Assembly (NCBI GenBank): GCA_025757985.1
Contig: CP107210.1
Span: 2,542,001-2,606,000, forward strand
DNA from: Oscillospiraceae bacterium
GTDB taxonomy: Bacteria > Bacillota > Clostridia > Oscillospirales > Ruminococcaceae
Length of the DNA: 64,000 nucleotides
Direction of reading: 5' to 3'
Shown: in pieces, positions 1 to 6,185 of the stretch
Layout of the letters: each line of letters starts with the position of its first letter
Numbering within the stretch: position 1 is the first letter of the stretch
Notes under the pieces: generated by a model
Seen by the model: only the letters and a program-made list of their open reading frames with translations
Told to the model about the DNA's origin: nothing
Databases searched by the model: none
Program-made: the position numbers and the translations under genes

Positions 1-216
1 TTTTACAAGCGGGGGGACCTGTATGCAGAACTTCTTTCAAAAAATTACCTAACGGGAGTGGTGTACAGAGTAGATGAAATCATTGAGAGTCTGGGCTTGG
101 AGCGAAGCGTGTACTATAATCGACGTCAAGAAGCGGTGCTTTTGTTTGGATATGCATTGTGGGCCATCGTGATTCCAAGAGAAAAGGTGAATGCAAGAAC
201 AGAAAGTAGTGGATAA
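1..216 (+). CDS. C-terminal part of a phage/element regulator (ArpU/RinA-like), partial
   Basis: The reading frame is open from the first base of the window and stops at 214-216, giving the last 71 residues of a protein that begins upstream. The visible part includes SLGLERSVYYNRRQEAVLLF, which resembles the region 4-like helix-turn-helix end of ArpU/RinA-type phage late regulators, where a Ser-x-Tyr-Tyr-x-x-Arg pattern is common. That similarity is from memory and weak. The gene is A+T-rich like the rest of the element. It is followed by three hairpins, two of which look like terminators, so it probably ends its own transcription unit. Confidence 0.4.
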   Translation, partial: FYKRGDLYAELLSKNYLTGVVYRVDEIIESLGLERSVYYNRRQEAVLLFGYALWAIVIPREKVNARTESSG

Positions 217-324
217 ACAAAACTACGACATAAATACTACACAGTGACAATGAAATGTCATCAAAAAGACAAGAAAATAACTATATAACGCCTAATGAAC
301 AGTCGACATTAAAAATGTAGAATG

Positions 325-347
325 GGTATGCTGGCAGAGAGCATACC
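325..347. repeat. 8-bp stem-loop in the 217-562 gap
   Basis: GGTATGCT (325-332) and AGCATACC (340-347) form a perfect 8-bp stem with a 7-nt loop. It has no T-run. The 217-562 gap holds this hairpin and the two terminator-like hairpins that follow; I see no credible gene in it. Confidence 0.5.
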
Positions 348-357
348 TTTATAAGCA

Positions 358-388
358 CCCCATCGCATAAGCGATGGGGCTCTTTTTT
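358..388 (+). terminator. Rho-independent terminator
   Basis: CCCCATCGC (358-366) pairs with GCGATGGGG (371-379) around a 4-nt loop and is followed by CTCTTTTTT. This would end transcription coming from the gene at 1-216. Confidence 0.7.
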
Positions 389-409
389 GTTGCCAGCCAA
401 TACGGTAGC

Positions 410-445
410 AAGGCCGGGACGATTTAAATCGTCCCGGCCTTTTTG
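410..445. terminator. Second, near-perfect palindromic terminator
   Basis: A long palindrome of about 16 bp per arm (410-441), with core GGCCGGGACGATTT and its complement, is followed by TTTTTG. The arms start with AA and end with TT, so it could act in both directions. It insulates the sigma-factor gene from upstream transcription. Confidence 0.65.
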
Positions 446-562
446 CTGACCACTTTTAGGAAGTACTGGCAATGAAGAATCTGCATTTTGACCTGTCGAG
501 ATGCCGTTCGCCTCCAGACCTCCATCGGTTTGAAACTTTTTTCAATCTGACGGAGGTACAAA

Positions 563-985
563 ATGGCTTATAACAAGGCAAAGGCCGAAATGGAATGGCT
601 CAAATGGAAAAATAAGGAAGAGAATCAACTGCGAGAATTAGGTGTTGATGAGGACACGATTCAACGATTGCATACCTACGATTGGGATGCATTTAAGTCA
701 GAGCGAAACTACCAACGGCTAAATGCCGGATCGGAGCCTCTTGAAAAACTATCTGTCGTAGATAAGCCAAAAGAGGCGAGCAACTTGCAAGGCTTGTTAG
801 ATGAAATCGAAAATGAACGCTTGTATGCAATTTTGAAAGACACAGACAAATTGACGATTGAAATTCTTCTATATAAGATGCAGGGGTATTCAATCAAGGA
901 AATCTCAAAGATGTACAAAATTCCTAAAACAACGATTTACAGCAGAATTTCTGTGCTTCAGAAGAAAATTAAAAATATTTTTTGA
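563..985 (+). CDS. Small sigma-70 region 4-like regulator of the mobile element
   Basis: This 140-residue protein is hydrophilic and charged at its N-terminus. The C-terminal 50 residues contain a helix-turn-helix of the sigma-70 region 4 type: GYSIKEISKMYKIPKTTIYS followed by a basic helix ending in KKIKNIF. No region 2 is recognisable, so it may be a region-4-only transcription factor rather than a full sigma factor. The start at 563 is supported by GGAGG at 553-557. It is the first gene of the recombinase cassette and lies directly upstream of a long structured non-coding stretch, so it may control expression of that RNA or of the recombinases. The role is inferred; the HTH assignment is fairly secure. 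Confidence 0.65.
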   Translation: MAYNKAKAEMEWLKWKNKEENQLRELGVDEDTIQRLHTYDWDAFKSERNYQRLNAGSEPLEKLSVVDKPKEASNLQGLLDEIENERLYAILKDTDKLTIEILLYKMQGYSIKEISKMYKIPKTTIYSRISVLQKKIKNIF

Positions 986-1097
986 GAGGTTCGTAATTTT
1001 GGCTGTTCTCGTTGGCTATATAGTGAAGGGGCAAATAAGCCACCTCAAAAAGAACCTTGAAAATTGAATATCCGACAAACAAGGTACGTTCGCCACA

Positions 1098-1499
1098 TTG
1101 CCGTCAACCCATGAGAGAAAAGGTGTTTGGTAAAAACACTACGGCAAGCGCTGACAGAGTATGCGCCAAGACTACCACGGCTTTTAGCTGAAAATTGGCA
1201 AAATTATGGTACGAGCGATTGAGTCATCTGATAAACATCCTGTGGTGGGATGGAGCGCAATAACAGATGTGGTTTCAAAGATACTTCCGTCCAGTCACAG
1301 CACACGCAATGAGGGCGGCAGGCAGAGAACCTGGCTGGGGTGAGAAGCCCATGATGCTGCATTAACCAAGCAGCAGCCTTGTAAGTCGTCCTGGCAACTG
1401 GGGCAATGTGGATAAATGCAGTTGCAAATCAAACGCAGACTATGCGCCGAAGTTCGCACCAACAGGACTTCGGCGCATTACTGTGCGTTTGATGATTTG
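1098..1499 (+). ncRNA. Candidate structured non-coding RNA, about 400 nt
   Basis: The 541 bases between the sigma-like gene and the next start codon have no convincing ORF but many nested inverted repeats. TTGCCGT (1098-1104) pairs with ACGGCAA (1141-1147), enclosing GTGTTT/AAACAC (1123-1128/1134-1139). CATCTG (1225-1230) pairs with CAGATG (1264-1269), enclosing CATCC/GGATG. GCTGC (1356-1360) pairs with GCAGC (1370-1374). GCAACTG (1394-1400) pairs with CAGTTGC (1419-1425). A long final hairpin (1425-1499) has a perfect 12-bp stem ATGCGCCGAAGT/ACTTCGGCGCAT inside a second stem of CAAATC and CAAACGCA arms. I cannot assign an RNA family. It could be an independent RNA or a long leader of the downstream operon. 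Confidence 0.6.
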
Positions 1500-1526
1500 A
1501 TAAAAGGAGACAGGAATGACAAAAAA

Positions 1527-2003
1527 ATGGAAAATGCAATTATTTTTATATGCCTTCATGATGATCAGTTGAGGAAACTAAATGTTAATGTCGCAGTGCA
1601 GAGGATGACTGCCGAAAGGCGAAACTACAAGATCCTTGATGTAATTTGCGGTGTCCAAACGGATGGGACAGATCTCATTGAGCGGCTCTATCAGAAAATT
1701 GAAACGGAAAGTGTTGACCATATCCTCTCAGATTGTCCGGACTCATTTATGAATGCAATTGGTTGCCAACAGGCACGAGCCTTACGATTCGTGGATCGCC
1801 TTACAATTCATAATCTGAAAATTTGGTTTAGTAAAGATCCTTTCTTTAACTGTGCGCCCCACAGAGAGGATCTCTTTGATAAAGACAATTGGAGCGAAGA
1901 AGCCGAAAAAGCATACGCTGACTATTTGAAGCAGAACAATTCAATCGAACCTGACCGGGAAAAATGGATGCGAATTGGACGTGGCCGAAAAAAGAAAGAT
2001 TAG
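1527..2003 (+). CDS. Element protein, possibly a highly degenerate serine-recombinase domain
   Basis: The product from ATG 1527 is 158 residues. The upstream part of the open frame overlaps the hairpin ending at 1499 and is unlikely to be translated. AGGAG at 1505-1509 sits ideally for ATG 1516, which opens an 18-codon frame (MTKKWKMQLFLY...) that runs past 1527, so translation may be coupled. The fold pattern matches the two following resolvase-like proteins: a beta strand (AIIFICLHDD), an acidic helix region, then VDHILSDCPDSFMN where a resolvase would have its Asp-Arg-Leu-Ser-Arg motif. No catalytic Ser or Arg is retained. The C-terminus is basic (RIGRGRKKKD). Family membership is an inference from layout and secondary-structure spacing, so confidence in function is low. 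Confidence 0.5.
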   Translation: MENAIIFICLHDDQLRKLNVNVAVQRMTAERRNYKILDVICGVQTDGTDLIERLYQKIETESVDHILSDCPDSFMNAIGCQQARALRFVDRLTIHNLKIWFSKDPFFNCAPHREDLFDKDNWSEEAEKAYADYLKQNNSIEPDREKWMRIGRGRKKKD

Positions 2004-2044
2004 TTAAAACCCTGTACATTATATAAAAGGAAGGAATTTTAGTT

Positions 2045-2491
2045 ATGAGCTATTGCAAAGAACATCCGACTTGGATCTATGTGCGGTACACAACAAATGA
2101 CGTTCAAAGCGCACTGCGGCGGCAGGCGGATTTGTTTGAGGAGGCTGGGAGTCATGGTTTTTTAGTTCGTGGCACATCATTTGATAAATGCGGGGGCAAC
2201 AGCTTGAAAGACCGAGATGGCCTTCGCAGTATGCTGGATGCTGTAAAGGCTGGTCGCGTTGAATCGGTAATGATTCGTGACCTAGACCAAATTAGCCGGA
2301 ACAGCTACCTGCTGGTTGGTGTAATCGAAATTTTCCGCCAGCATGATATTTATCTTATTACCACGGAATGTGATTTGAACGAAGAACTGGCTCGTGTTGG
2401 CTTGGCTCGTTATGTGGGTGACCGCTTTACACGAGCCTCATTCGGGCAACCGAGATTCGATGTCAGCTTACCATTTGCGGACAAATTATGA
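2045..2491 (+). CDS. Serine-recombinase N-terminal domain with altered active site
   Basis: This 148-residue protein aligns by eye with the catalytic resolvase domain of serine recombinases: IYVRYTTNDVQ at the position of YxRxSxxxQ, then DRDGLRSMLDAVKAGRVESV and LDQISRN in place of LDRLSRN. The nucleophilic Ser is replaced by Thr and one of the conserved arginines by Gln. There is no DNA-binding recombinase domain or zinc ribbon, so it stops where a resolvase catalytic domain stops. The start at 2045 follows AAGGAAGGA. It is separated by 6 bases from the next, similar gene and is probably co-translated with it. A likely role is a partner or regulator of the full recombinase at 3225-4940; direct catalysis looks unlikely. 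Confidence 0.6.
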   Translation: MSYCKEHPTWIYVRYTTNDVQSALRRQADLFEEAGSHGFLVRGTSFDKCGGNSLKDRDGLRSMLDAVKAGRVESVMIRDLDQISRNSYLLVGVIEIFRQHDIYLITTECDLNEELARVGLARYVGDRFTRASFGQPRFDVSLPFADKL

Positions 2492-2497
2492 GGTGCA

Positions 2498-2929
2498 ATG
2501 ATGAAAGAATATAAAGTATGGGCTTTTGCGAGAACCGCAATGCCAAATCTTTCTGCGTTGGAAGATCAACTGGCAGATGTTATGAGAGAAGCTAACCGCC
2601 GTGGATACATCATTGTGAATTCATGTATGGAGCAAAAATACGGTAATGAACTTTGGCGGCCGGATTTGTTTGCCATGTTGCAGGCCATCCAGCAGGGGAG
2701 AGTAAATGCAGTTGTAGTTCAGAGCCTTGACCGTTTGAGCCATGATCTGAATGTCCTCTATACGATTTTGCTGTTTATGCAAAAGCATGGAGCGGTACTT
2801 ATCACGACAAAGACCGACCTGCGATATGAATTGTATCTGACAGGTCTGGAAAGTAGACTGTTAAACCATCCGCTTAAAACGGATGGCTGCGTATGGGAAT
2901 ATGAGGATTATGAAAATGCAAAGTGCTGA
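2498..2929 (+). CDS. Second serine-recombinase-like domain lacking the catalytic Ser
   Basis: The 143-residue product starts at ATG 2498 six bases after the previous stop. VWAFARTAMPN matches the first strand of a resolvase domain with Ala at the nucleophile position. RPDLFAMLQAIQQGRVNAVV and SLDRLSHDL match the later core motifs, the second Arg of DRLSR being His. Like its neighbour it is a catalytic-domain-only protein. The pair diverge strongly from one another, so they are not a recent duplication. The next gene overlaps its last 20 bases. The conserved fold with lost catalytic residues suggests a structural or regulatory job in the recombination complex; this is inference. Confidence 0.6.
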   Translation: MMKEYKVWAFARTAMPNLSALEDQLADVMREANRRGYIIVNSCMEQKYGNELWRPDLFAMLQAIQQGRVNAVVVQSLDRLSHDLNVLYTILLFMQKHGAVLITTKTDLRYELYLTGLESRLLNHPLKTDGCVWEYEDYENAKC

Positions 2930-3089
2930 AAATACTCATCCGAAGATGATTCGCATTAGTTGCGACGAATATACAGCAACTCTTGTTTTTCGTGAAAAGT
3001 GCGATACAGATGTTATGATTCCCATTAAGGAATTAATTATGTCCGCATACGACTTACGTAAACAGCAAGAGGAAAGGAAAACAGGATAA
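2910..3089 (+). CDS. Small conserved-looking element protein, 59 aa
   Basis: The start is placed at ATG 2910, because GAGGA at 2903-2907 is well spaced and the alternative upstream ATG lacks a site. The gene overlaps the end of the preceding recombinase-like gene (stop at 2927-2929) in another frame, which implies translational coupling. The product has a beta-rich middle (MIRISCDEYTATLVFREK) and a lysine/glutamate-rich tail. I do not recognise a family. Its position between the inactive recombinase-like proteins and the full recombinase makes a small accessory factor, such as a directionality factor or anti-repressor, a reasonable guess only. Confidence 0.5.
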   Translation: MKMQSAENTHPKMIRISCDEYTATLVFREKCDTDVMIPIKELIMSAYDLRKQQEERKTG

Positions 3090-3130
3090 TAGGTAGAATT
3101 ATATCCCCTTTGTAAGATAATTGTTCTCCG

Positions 3131-3159
3131 TTTTGGTGAATAGCTTTCCTTATTATAAT
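3131..3159 (+). promoter_or_regulatory. Putative promoter of the large serine recombinase
   Basis: A perfect TATAAT (3154-3159) lies 17 bases after TTTTGG (3131-3136), a weak -35 match. Transcription would start just before the leader hairpin at 3174-3203. Confidence 0.45.
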
Positions 3160-3173
3160 AGAGTATCGTTTGT

Positions 3174-3203
3174 CTTGCGAAAATGCACCAACCATTTCGC
3201 AAG
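3174..3203 (+). promoter_or_regulatory. Leader stem-loop or operator before the recombinase start
   Basis: CTTGCGAAA (3174-3182) and TTTCGCAAG (3195-3203) form a perfect 9-bp inverted repeat with a 12-nt spacer, ending 8 bases before the ribosome binding site GAGGTG (3212-3217). As RNA it could limit recombinase translation; as DNA it could be an operator. Confidence 0.45.
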
Positions 3204-3224
3204 ATGAACAGCGAGGTGAACAGA

Positions 3225-4940
3225 ATGATTTGCGTAGATTCGAATGGCCAAGCTATTGAAATTTCGGTAGCGGACCAGATGTGGCTGGATGATGCCTATT
3301 TTAAGGGAAAGCAGATGCATCTTGAAGCGGATGCACCGCGCGTTGCACTGGCTTATCGAGTATCGACAAAAGGGCAGGTAGACCACGATGATATTCCAAT
3401 GCAGAAAATTGACTGCCGAAAGTTTGCACAAAAGCAAGGGTGGCGGGTGGTAAAAGAGGTGGCCGAAAAGGGCGTCTCTGGTTCTAAGGTGTCGGCCTCA
3501 AAACGCGATGCCATCCAGCAATTGAAAGAAGAAGCCGCCAACGGCGAATTTGATATTCTGCTAGTCTATATGTTTGACCGTCTCGGACGAATCGAAAGCG
3601 AAACTCCCTTTGTGCTGGAATGGTTCGTCCAGCATGGAATTCAAATGTGGAGTACCCACGAAGGTCAGCAGAAAATCGAGACACATGGCGATAAGCTGAT
3701 GAACTACATCCGCTTTTGGCAGGCAGCAGGGGAATCGGAGAAAACATCCATCCGAACCCGCGATAGAATCCGGCAAATCGTGTCCAGTGGTCACTACACA
3801 GGTGGCTTCGTATGCTATGGTTACAAGTTAGAAGACCAAGGCAGACGAAACAAGCGTGATAAGCCTGTTATGGATCTGGTCATCAATGAGGAAGAAGCTA
3901 CATGGGTTCGGGAGCTCTTTTATAAGGTTATCCAAGAAGGCGCCAGCGGATATGCTCTGGCTGAAATGTTAAATAACCGAGGATTGCGTACCCGTGCCGG
4001 AGCAAAGTTCCAGTCGAGCAATATAATCCGAATTATTCGCCACGAGGGGTATACAGGCTACATAATTACGAAAAATGCTCGTTCTGAGTATATTCCAGAA
4101 TTGCGGATCATCGACAGGGAAACATTCGATAAGGCAAATGACATAATAAACCGCAGAAAAGCCAAATCGGAGCAAGAACGAAAAATCGCCCACACCAGTC
4201 AGAATCCAACGCTGCTGGCGGGCATCGTGTACTGTGCACACTGTGGTGCGAAGATGTCGGGATTTATGCATACGGATCGCTACAAACTGGCGGATGGCAG
4301 TATCCGCGAAAAAGTCCAGCCCAAATATAACTGCTTTCAGCGCGGTCAGCGAAACAAAGGCGGCAGAGACTGCGATGGACAGGCATTATATCTTGCGGAG
4401 AGGGTAGATGCTATCGTTCTGCAAGCGGTATCAAAGATATTTGAGCAGATTAGAGATACACCGTACTCAAGGATGGCAGAAAACCGAATAAGGCAGGAAT
4501 CAAATCTACAAAAATCTAAACGCGCTTCGGTAGAAAAGAAAATTAAAACTGCACAGCATGCTTTGGAACGCTTTGAAGGTGAGATTCTGAAATGCCTTGA
4601 TGGAACAAGCAATTTTACCGAGGATATGATTGCCAAGCAAATCCGGCGATACCAACAAGAACTGGATGATGCGAAAGCAGAGTATGCTGCACTTCAAAAT
4701 GCGAGGCTGAACGAAGCTGCAGAGATTCGAAAACTGCGTACCTACTATGATGAATTTAGAGGCTGGGCAGAAGAATTCGATGCGGCACCATTAGAAATCA
4801 AACGCATGATACTGAGCCAACTGATAGAAAGAGTGGAGGTCGGAAGAAAGTATCAGGTTACGATAAAGCTAAATATGGAATATCAGCAATTCTTGGAAAT
4901 CACAGAAGAACAGAAACTTATACCGCTGATTAGTGCGTAA
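3225..4940 (+). CDS. Large serine recombinase (integrase/excisionase of the element)
   Basis: The 571-residue product from ATG 3225 has the full large-serine-recombinase layout. The resolvase domain (about 40-190) keeps AYRVSTKGQ with the catalytic Ser near residue 47 and FDRLGR. The recombinase DNA-binding domain (about 200-310) includes GGFVCYGY and GLRTRAGAKF. A zinc ribbon follows with CAHCGAKMSG and a second Cys pair in NCF/RDCDG. A long coiled coil (about 420-520) precedes the end. The start at 3225 is chosen because GAGGTG lies 7 bases upstream; two earlier in-frame ATGs fall within the leader hairpin. It sits about 100 bp from the tRNA-Lys junction, as expected for the enzyme that cuts that site. 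Confidence 0.92.
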   Translation: MICVDSNGQAIEISVADQMWLDDAYFKGKQMHLEADAPRVALAYRVSTKGQVDHDDIPMQKIDCRKFAQKQGWRVVKEVAEKGVSGSKVSASKRDAIQQLKEEAANGEFDILLVYMFDRLGRIESETPFVLEWFVQHGIQMWSTHEGQQKIETHGDKLMNYIRFWQAAGESEKTSIRTRDRIRQIVSSGHYTGGFVCYGYKLEDQGRRNKRDKPVMDLVINEEEATWVRELFYKVIQEGASGYALAEMLNNRGLRTRAGAKFQSSNIIRIIRHEGYTGYIITKNARSEYIPELRIIDRETFDKANDIINRRKAKSEQERKIAHTSQNPTLLAGIVYCAHCGAKMSGFMHTDRYKLADGSIREKVQPKYNCFQRGQRNKGGRDCDGQALYLAERVDAIVLQAVSKIFEQIRDTPYSRMAENRIRQESNLQKSKRASVEKKIKTAQHALERFEGEILKCLDGTSNFTEDMIAKQIRRYQQELDDAKAEYAALQNARLNEAAEIRKLRTYYDEFRGWAEEFDAAPLEIKRMILSQLIERVEVGRKYQVTIKLNMEYQQFLEITEEQKLIPLISA

Positions 4941-4949
4941 AAGAAAATA

Positions 4950-4979
4950 GACCAGCGCCACACAAAAACGGTGCTGGTC
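4950..4979. repeat. Stem-loop after the recombinase gene
   Basis: GACCAGC (4950-4956) pairs with GCTGGTC (4973-4979), extended by a few more pairs. No T-run follows, so it may be a weak terminator or part of the attachment region. Confidence 0.4.
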
Positions 4980-5047
4980 AATGACTTTGCATAGGATATA
5001 TTTAGTGATTTTGATCGTTAGAAAAGTGCTTTTTATTACAACAGCAT

Positions 5048-5128
5048 ACACCATGAGTGTGAGCAACTAAGGAGAGCAACTGACTCTTAATCAGTGGGTC
5101 CTGGGTTCGAGTCCCCGATGGTGCACCA
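5048..5128 (+). tRNA. tRNA-Lys(CUU) with aberrant 5' half, probable integration junction
   Basis: The 3' two-thirds (about 5074-5128) is a normal tRNA-Lys: anticodon arm ACTGA-CTCTTAA-TCAGT, T-arm with GTTCGAGT and encoded CCA. The acceptor strand CACCAT at 5049-5054 pairs with ATGGTG, but the first base mismatches. The stretch between acceptor and anticodon stems is 24 bases instead of 19 and cannot form a standard D-stem. GAGCAACT occurs twice (5061-5068 and 5074-5081). I read this as an element end joined to the 3' part of the host tRNA gene. Whether the tRNA is still functional is uncertain. Confidence 0.55.
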
Positions 5129-5132
5129 CAAA

Positions 5133-5164
5133 GATACCTCGCAAGAAGTTGCGGGGTATTTTTT
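5133..5164 (+). terminator. Terminator of the tRNA-Lys unit
   Basis: GATACCTCGCAA pairs with TTGCGGGGTATT (with G-T pairs) around GAAG and runs into TTTT. It sits 5 bases after the tRNA CCA end, so the tRNA was a normal transcription unit before integration. Confidence 0.75.
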
Positions 5165-5192
5165 ATTGCTGTTTTCCGGAAAAGCAGGAGCT

Positions 5193-5210
5193 TGGTGCAC
5201 CATCGGGGAC
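5193..5210 (-). repeat. Inverted 18-bp copy of the tRNA-Lys 3' end
   Basis: This stretch is the exact reverse complement of bases 5111-5128 (GTCCCCGATGGTGCACCA). A shorter trace of the same tRNA end (AGTCCCCGATT) recurs in direct orientation near 5285-5295. These fragments suggest repeated insertion and loss at this site. Confidence 0.65.
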
Positions 5211-5248
5211 GAGAACAGCCCGGGCCCCGCGTCCGCGTACCGCGGGGC

Positions 5249-5273
5249 AAAAACAGTCCTGCGGACTGTTTTT
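5249..5273. terminator. Bidirectional terminator-like hairpin
   Basis: AAAAACAGTCC (5249-5259) pairs perfectly with GGACTGTTTTT (5263-5273) around TGC. A G+C-rich palindrome with CCCCGCG and CGCGGGG arms precedes it at 5224-5247. The rest of the 5129-5466 gap shows no credible gene. Confidence 0.6.
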
Positions 5274-5466
5274 AGGGCGCGGGAGAGTCCCCGATTCAAT
5301 GGCAGCATGATGGGGATGAGGGTAGAGAAAAGAGTGGTCGACCCCTATTCAATACGGTACTATAAAACGGAAGGCGTATTTAGCGCCTGCCGCTTGCTTT
5401 TCATTGGGGAGATATTCTCGATAGCTTTTTATAAAGAACTACGATTAAATAAACTGGAATTTGTAA

Positions 5467-5844
5467 TTACATTCCATACATATTGGCATTCTTTACAATC
5501 ACTCTATCTCCTTTTTCTAATTGTTCCTTAGAAACTCCTCTTAACCCAAGTCCAACATGTTCTGTTTTATATCCACAACCATTTGATTTTCGTTCTTTTG
5601 TATGTATATCGATGGTAGTAATTATAGTCTCTAATACACCTCCATTTGCTTTATAAACACACGCATTTTCTCCTTCTCTACACATTCCTGTTGATATGTT
5701 TCCTGTGGCAACTGTTCCAACCCCCATAATTGTAAATACATCATCAATAATCAATTCAAAGTCTTCTTTTAAACATAATGGAACATCTAATCTGTTCATA
5801 TACTCTTTTTCTCGCTCTTTTTTGCTTTTACCAAATAATCCCAT
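5467..5844 (-). CDS. Stand-alone EF-Tu domain II-like protein
   Basis: The 125-residue product begins with a short basic leader (MGLFGKSKKEREKEY) and then matches the beta-barrel domain II of translational GTPases: DDVFTIMGVGTVATGNISTG, a Cys-rich loop, then GLGLRGVSKEQLEKGDRVIV. The GTPase domain and domain III are absent. A good ribosome binding site (AAAGGAG) lies before the ATG. Base composition is much lower in G+C than the flanking core genes, which points to recent acquisition at the tRNA hot spot. Domain II normally contacts aminoacyl-tRNA or the ribosome; what an isolated one does is unknown. Confidence 0.7.
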   Translation of the reverse strand: MGLFGKSKKEREKEYMNRLDVPLCLKEDFELIIDDVFTIMGVGTVATGNISTGMCREGENACVYKANGGVLETIITTIDIHTKERKSNGCGYKTEHVGLGLRGVSKEQLEKGDRVIVKNANMYGM

Positions 5845-5970
5845 AGTGTTTCTCCTTTATAACTTCCGATTTAGCTAATTGTATCATATGGCGTATTGCT
5901 TTACAAGCAGCGTGAAATTTCAAGGACAGTTTTTGATTGCCGACGGCATTAAGGGGCGCGGCTATCCCAT

Positions 5971-6077
5971 GGGTGGGAGGCTGCGCGGGCGGAGCAGAGC
6001 CCCGCCCCTACGGCGCGGTGGAAGATTCAGTTGCAGCAAAGGTAACGTTGCGCGGGCGAACAATGTTCGCCCCTACG
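5971..6077. repeat. Family A palindromic repeats (2 units)
   Basis: Units at 5987-6011 (core GGAGCAGAGCCCC) and 6053-6075 (core GAACAATGTTC) both end in CCCCTAC. They are the first members of a repeat family present throughout the rest of the window; see the finding on family A. Confidence 0.7.
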
Positions 6078-6131
6078 TGGCGGTGCAAAACCAAGGCAGT
6101 GTTATCCCTACAACGGAAATCCCCCACTCCA

Positions 6132-6167
6132 TTCAGTATAATGGGAGCGTAAACGACCGATACTGAA
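6132..6167 (+). promoter_or_regulatory. Promoter/operator region of the 2-hydroxyacid dehydrogenase gene
   Basis: TATAAT at 6137-6142 is a perfect -10, though no good -35 lies 17 bases upstream. It overlaps an 8-bp inverted repeat, TTCAGTAT (6132-6139) and ATACTGAA (6160-6167), separated by 20 bases. Such a repeat straddling the start site could bind a dimeric regulator or form an RNA hairpin. Confidence 0.4.
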
Positions 6168-6185
6168 AGGGATTGGGGGATTGCT

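Noticed and set aside
281..472. Minus-strand frame of 63 codons
   Set aside because: It runs through two terminator hairpins and has no ribosome binding site.
1331..1350. GGGGTGAGAAGCCC inside the 1098-1499 RNA, reminiscent of riboswitch or group II intron motifs
   Set aside because: No cobalamin-box partner, no intron 5' GUGYG start, domain V or reverse transcriptase gene is present nearby.
1516..1572. 18-codon leader-like frame (MTKKWKMQLFLY...) with an ideal ribosome binding site
   Set aside because: It overlaps the start of the 1527 gene in another frame and may only assist its translation; too short to call as a gene, though noted there.
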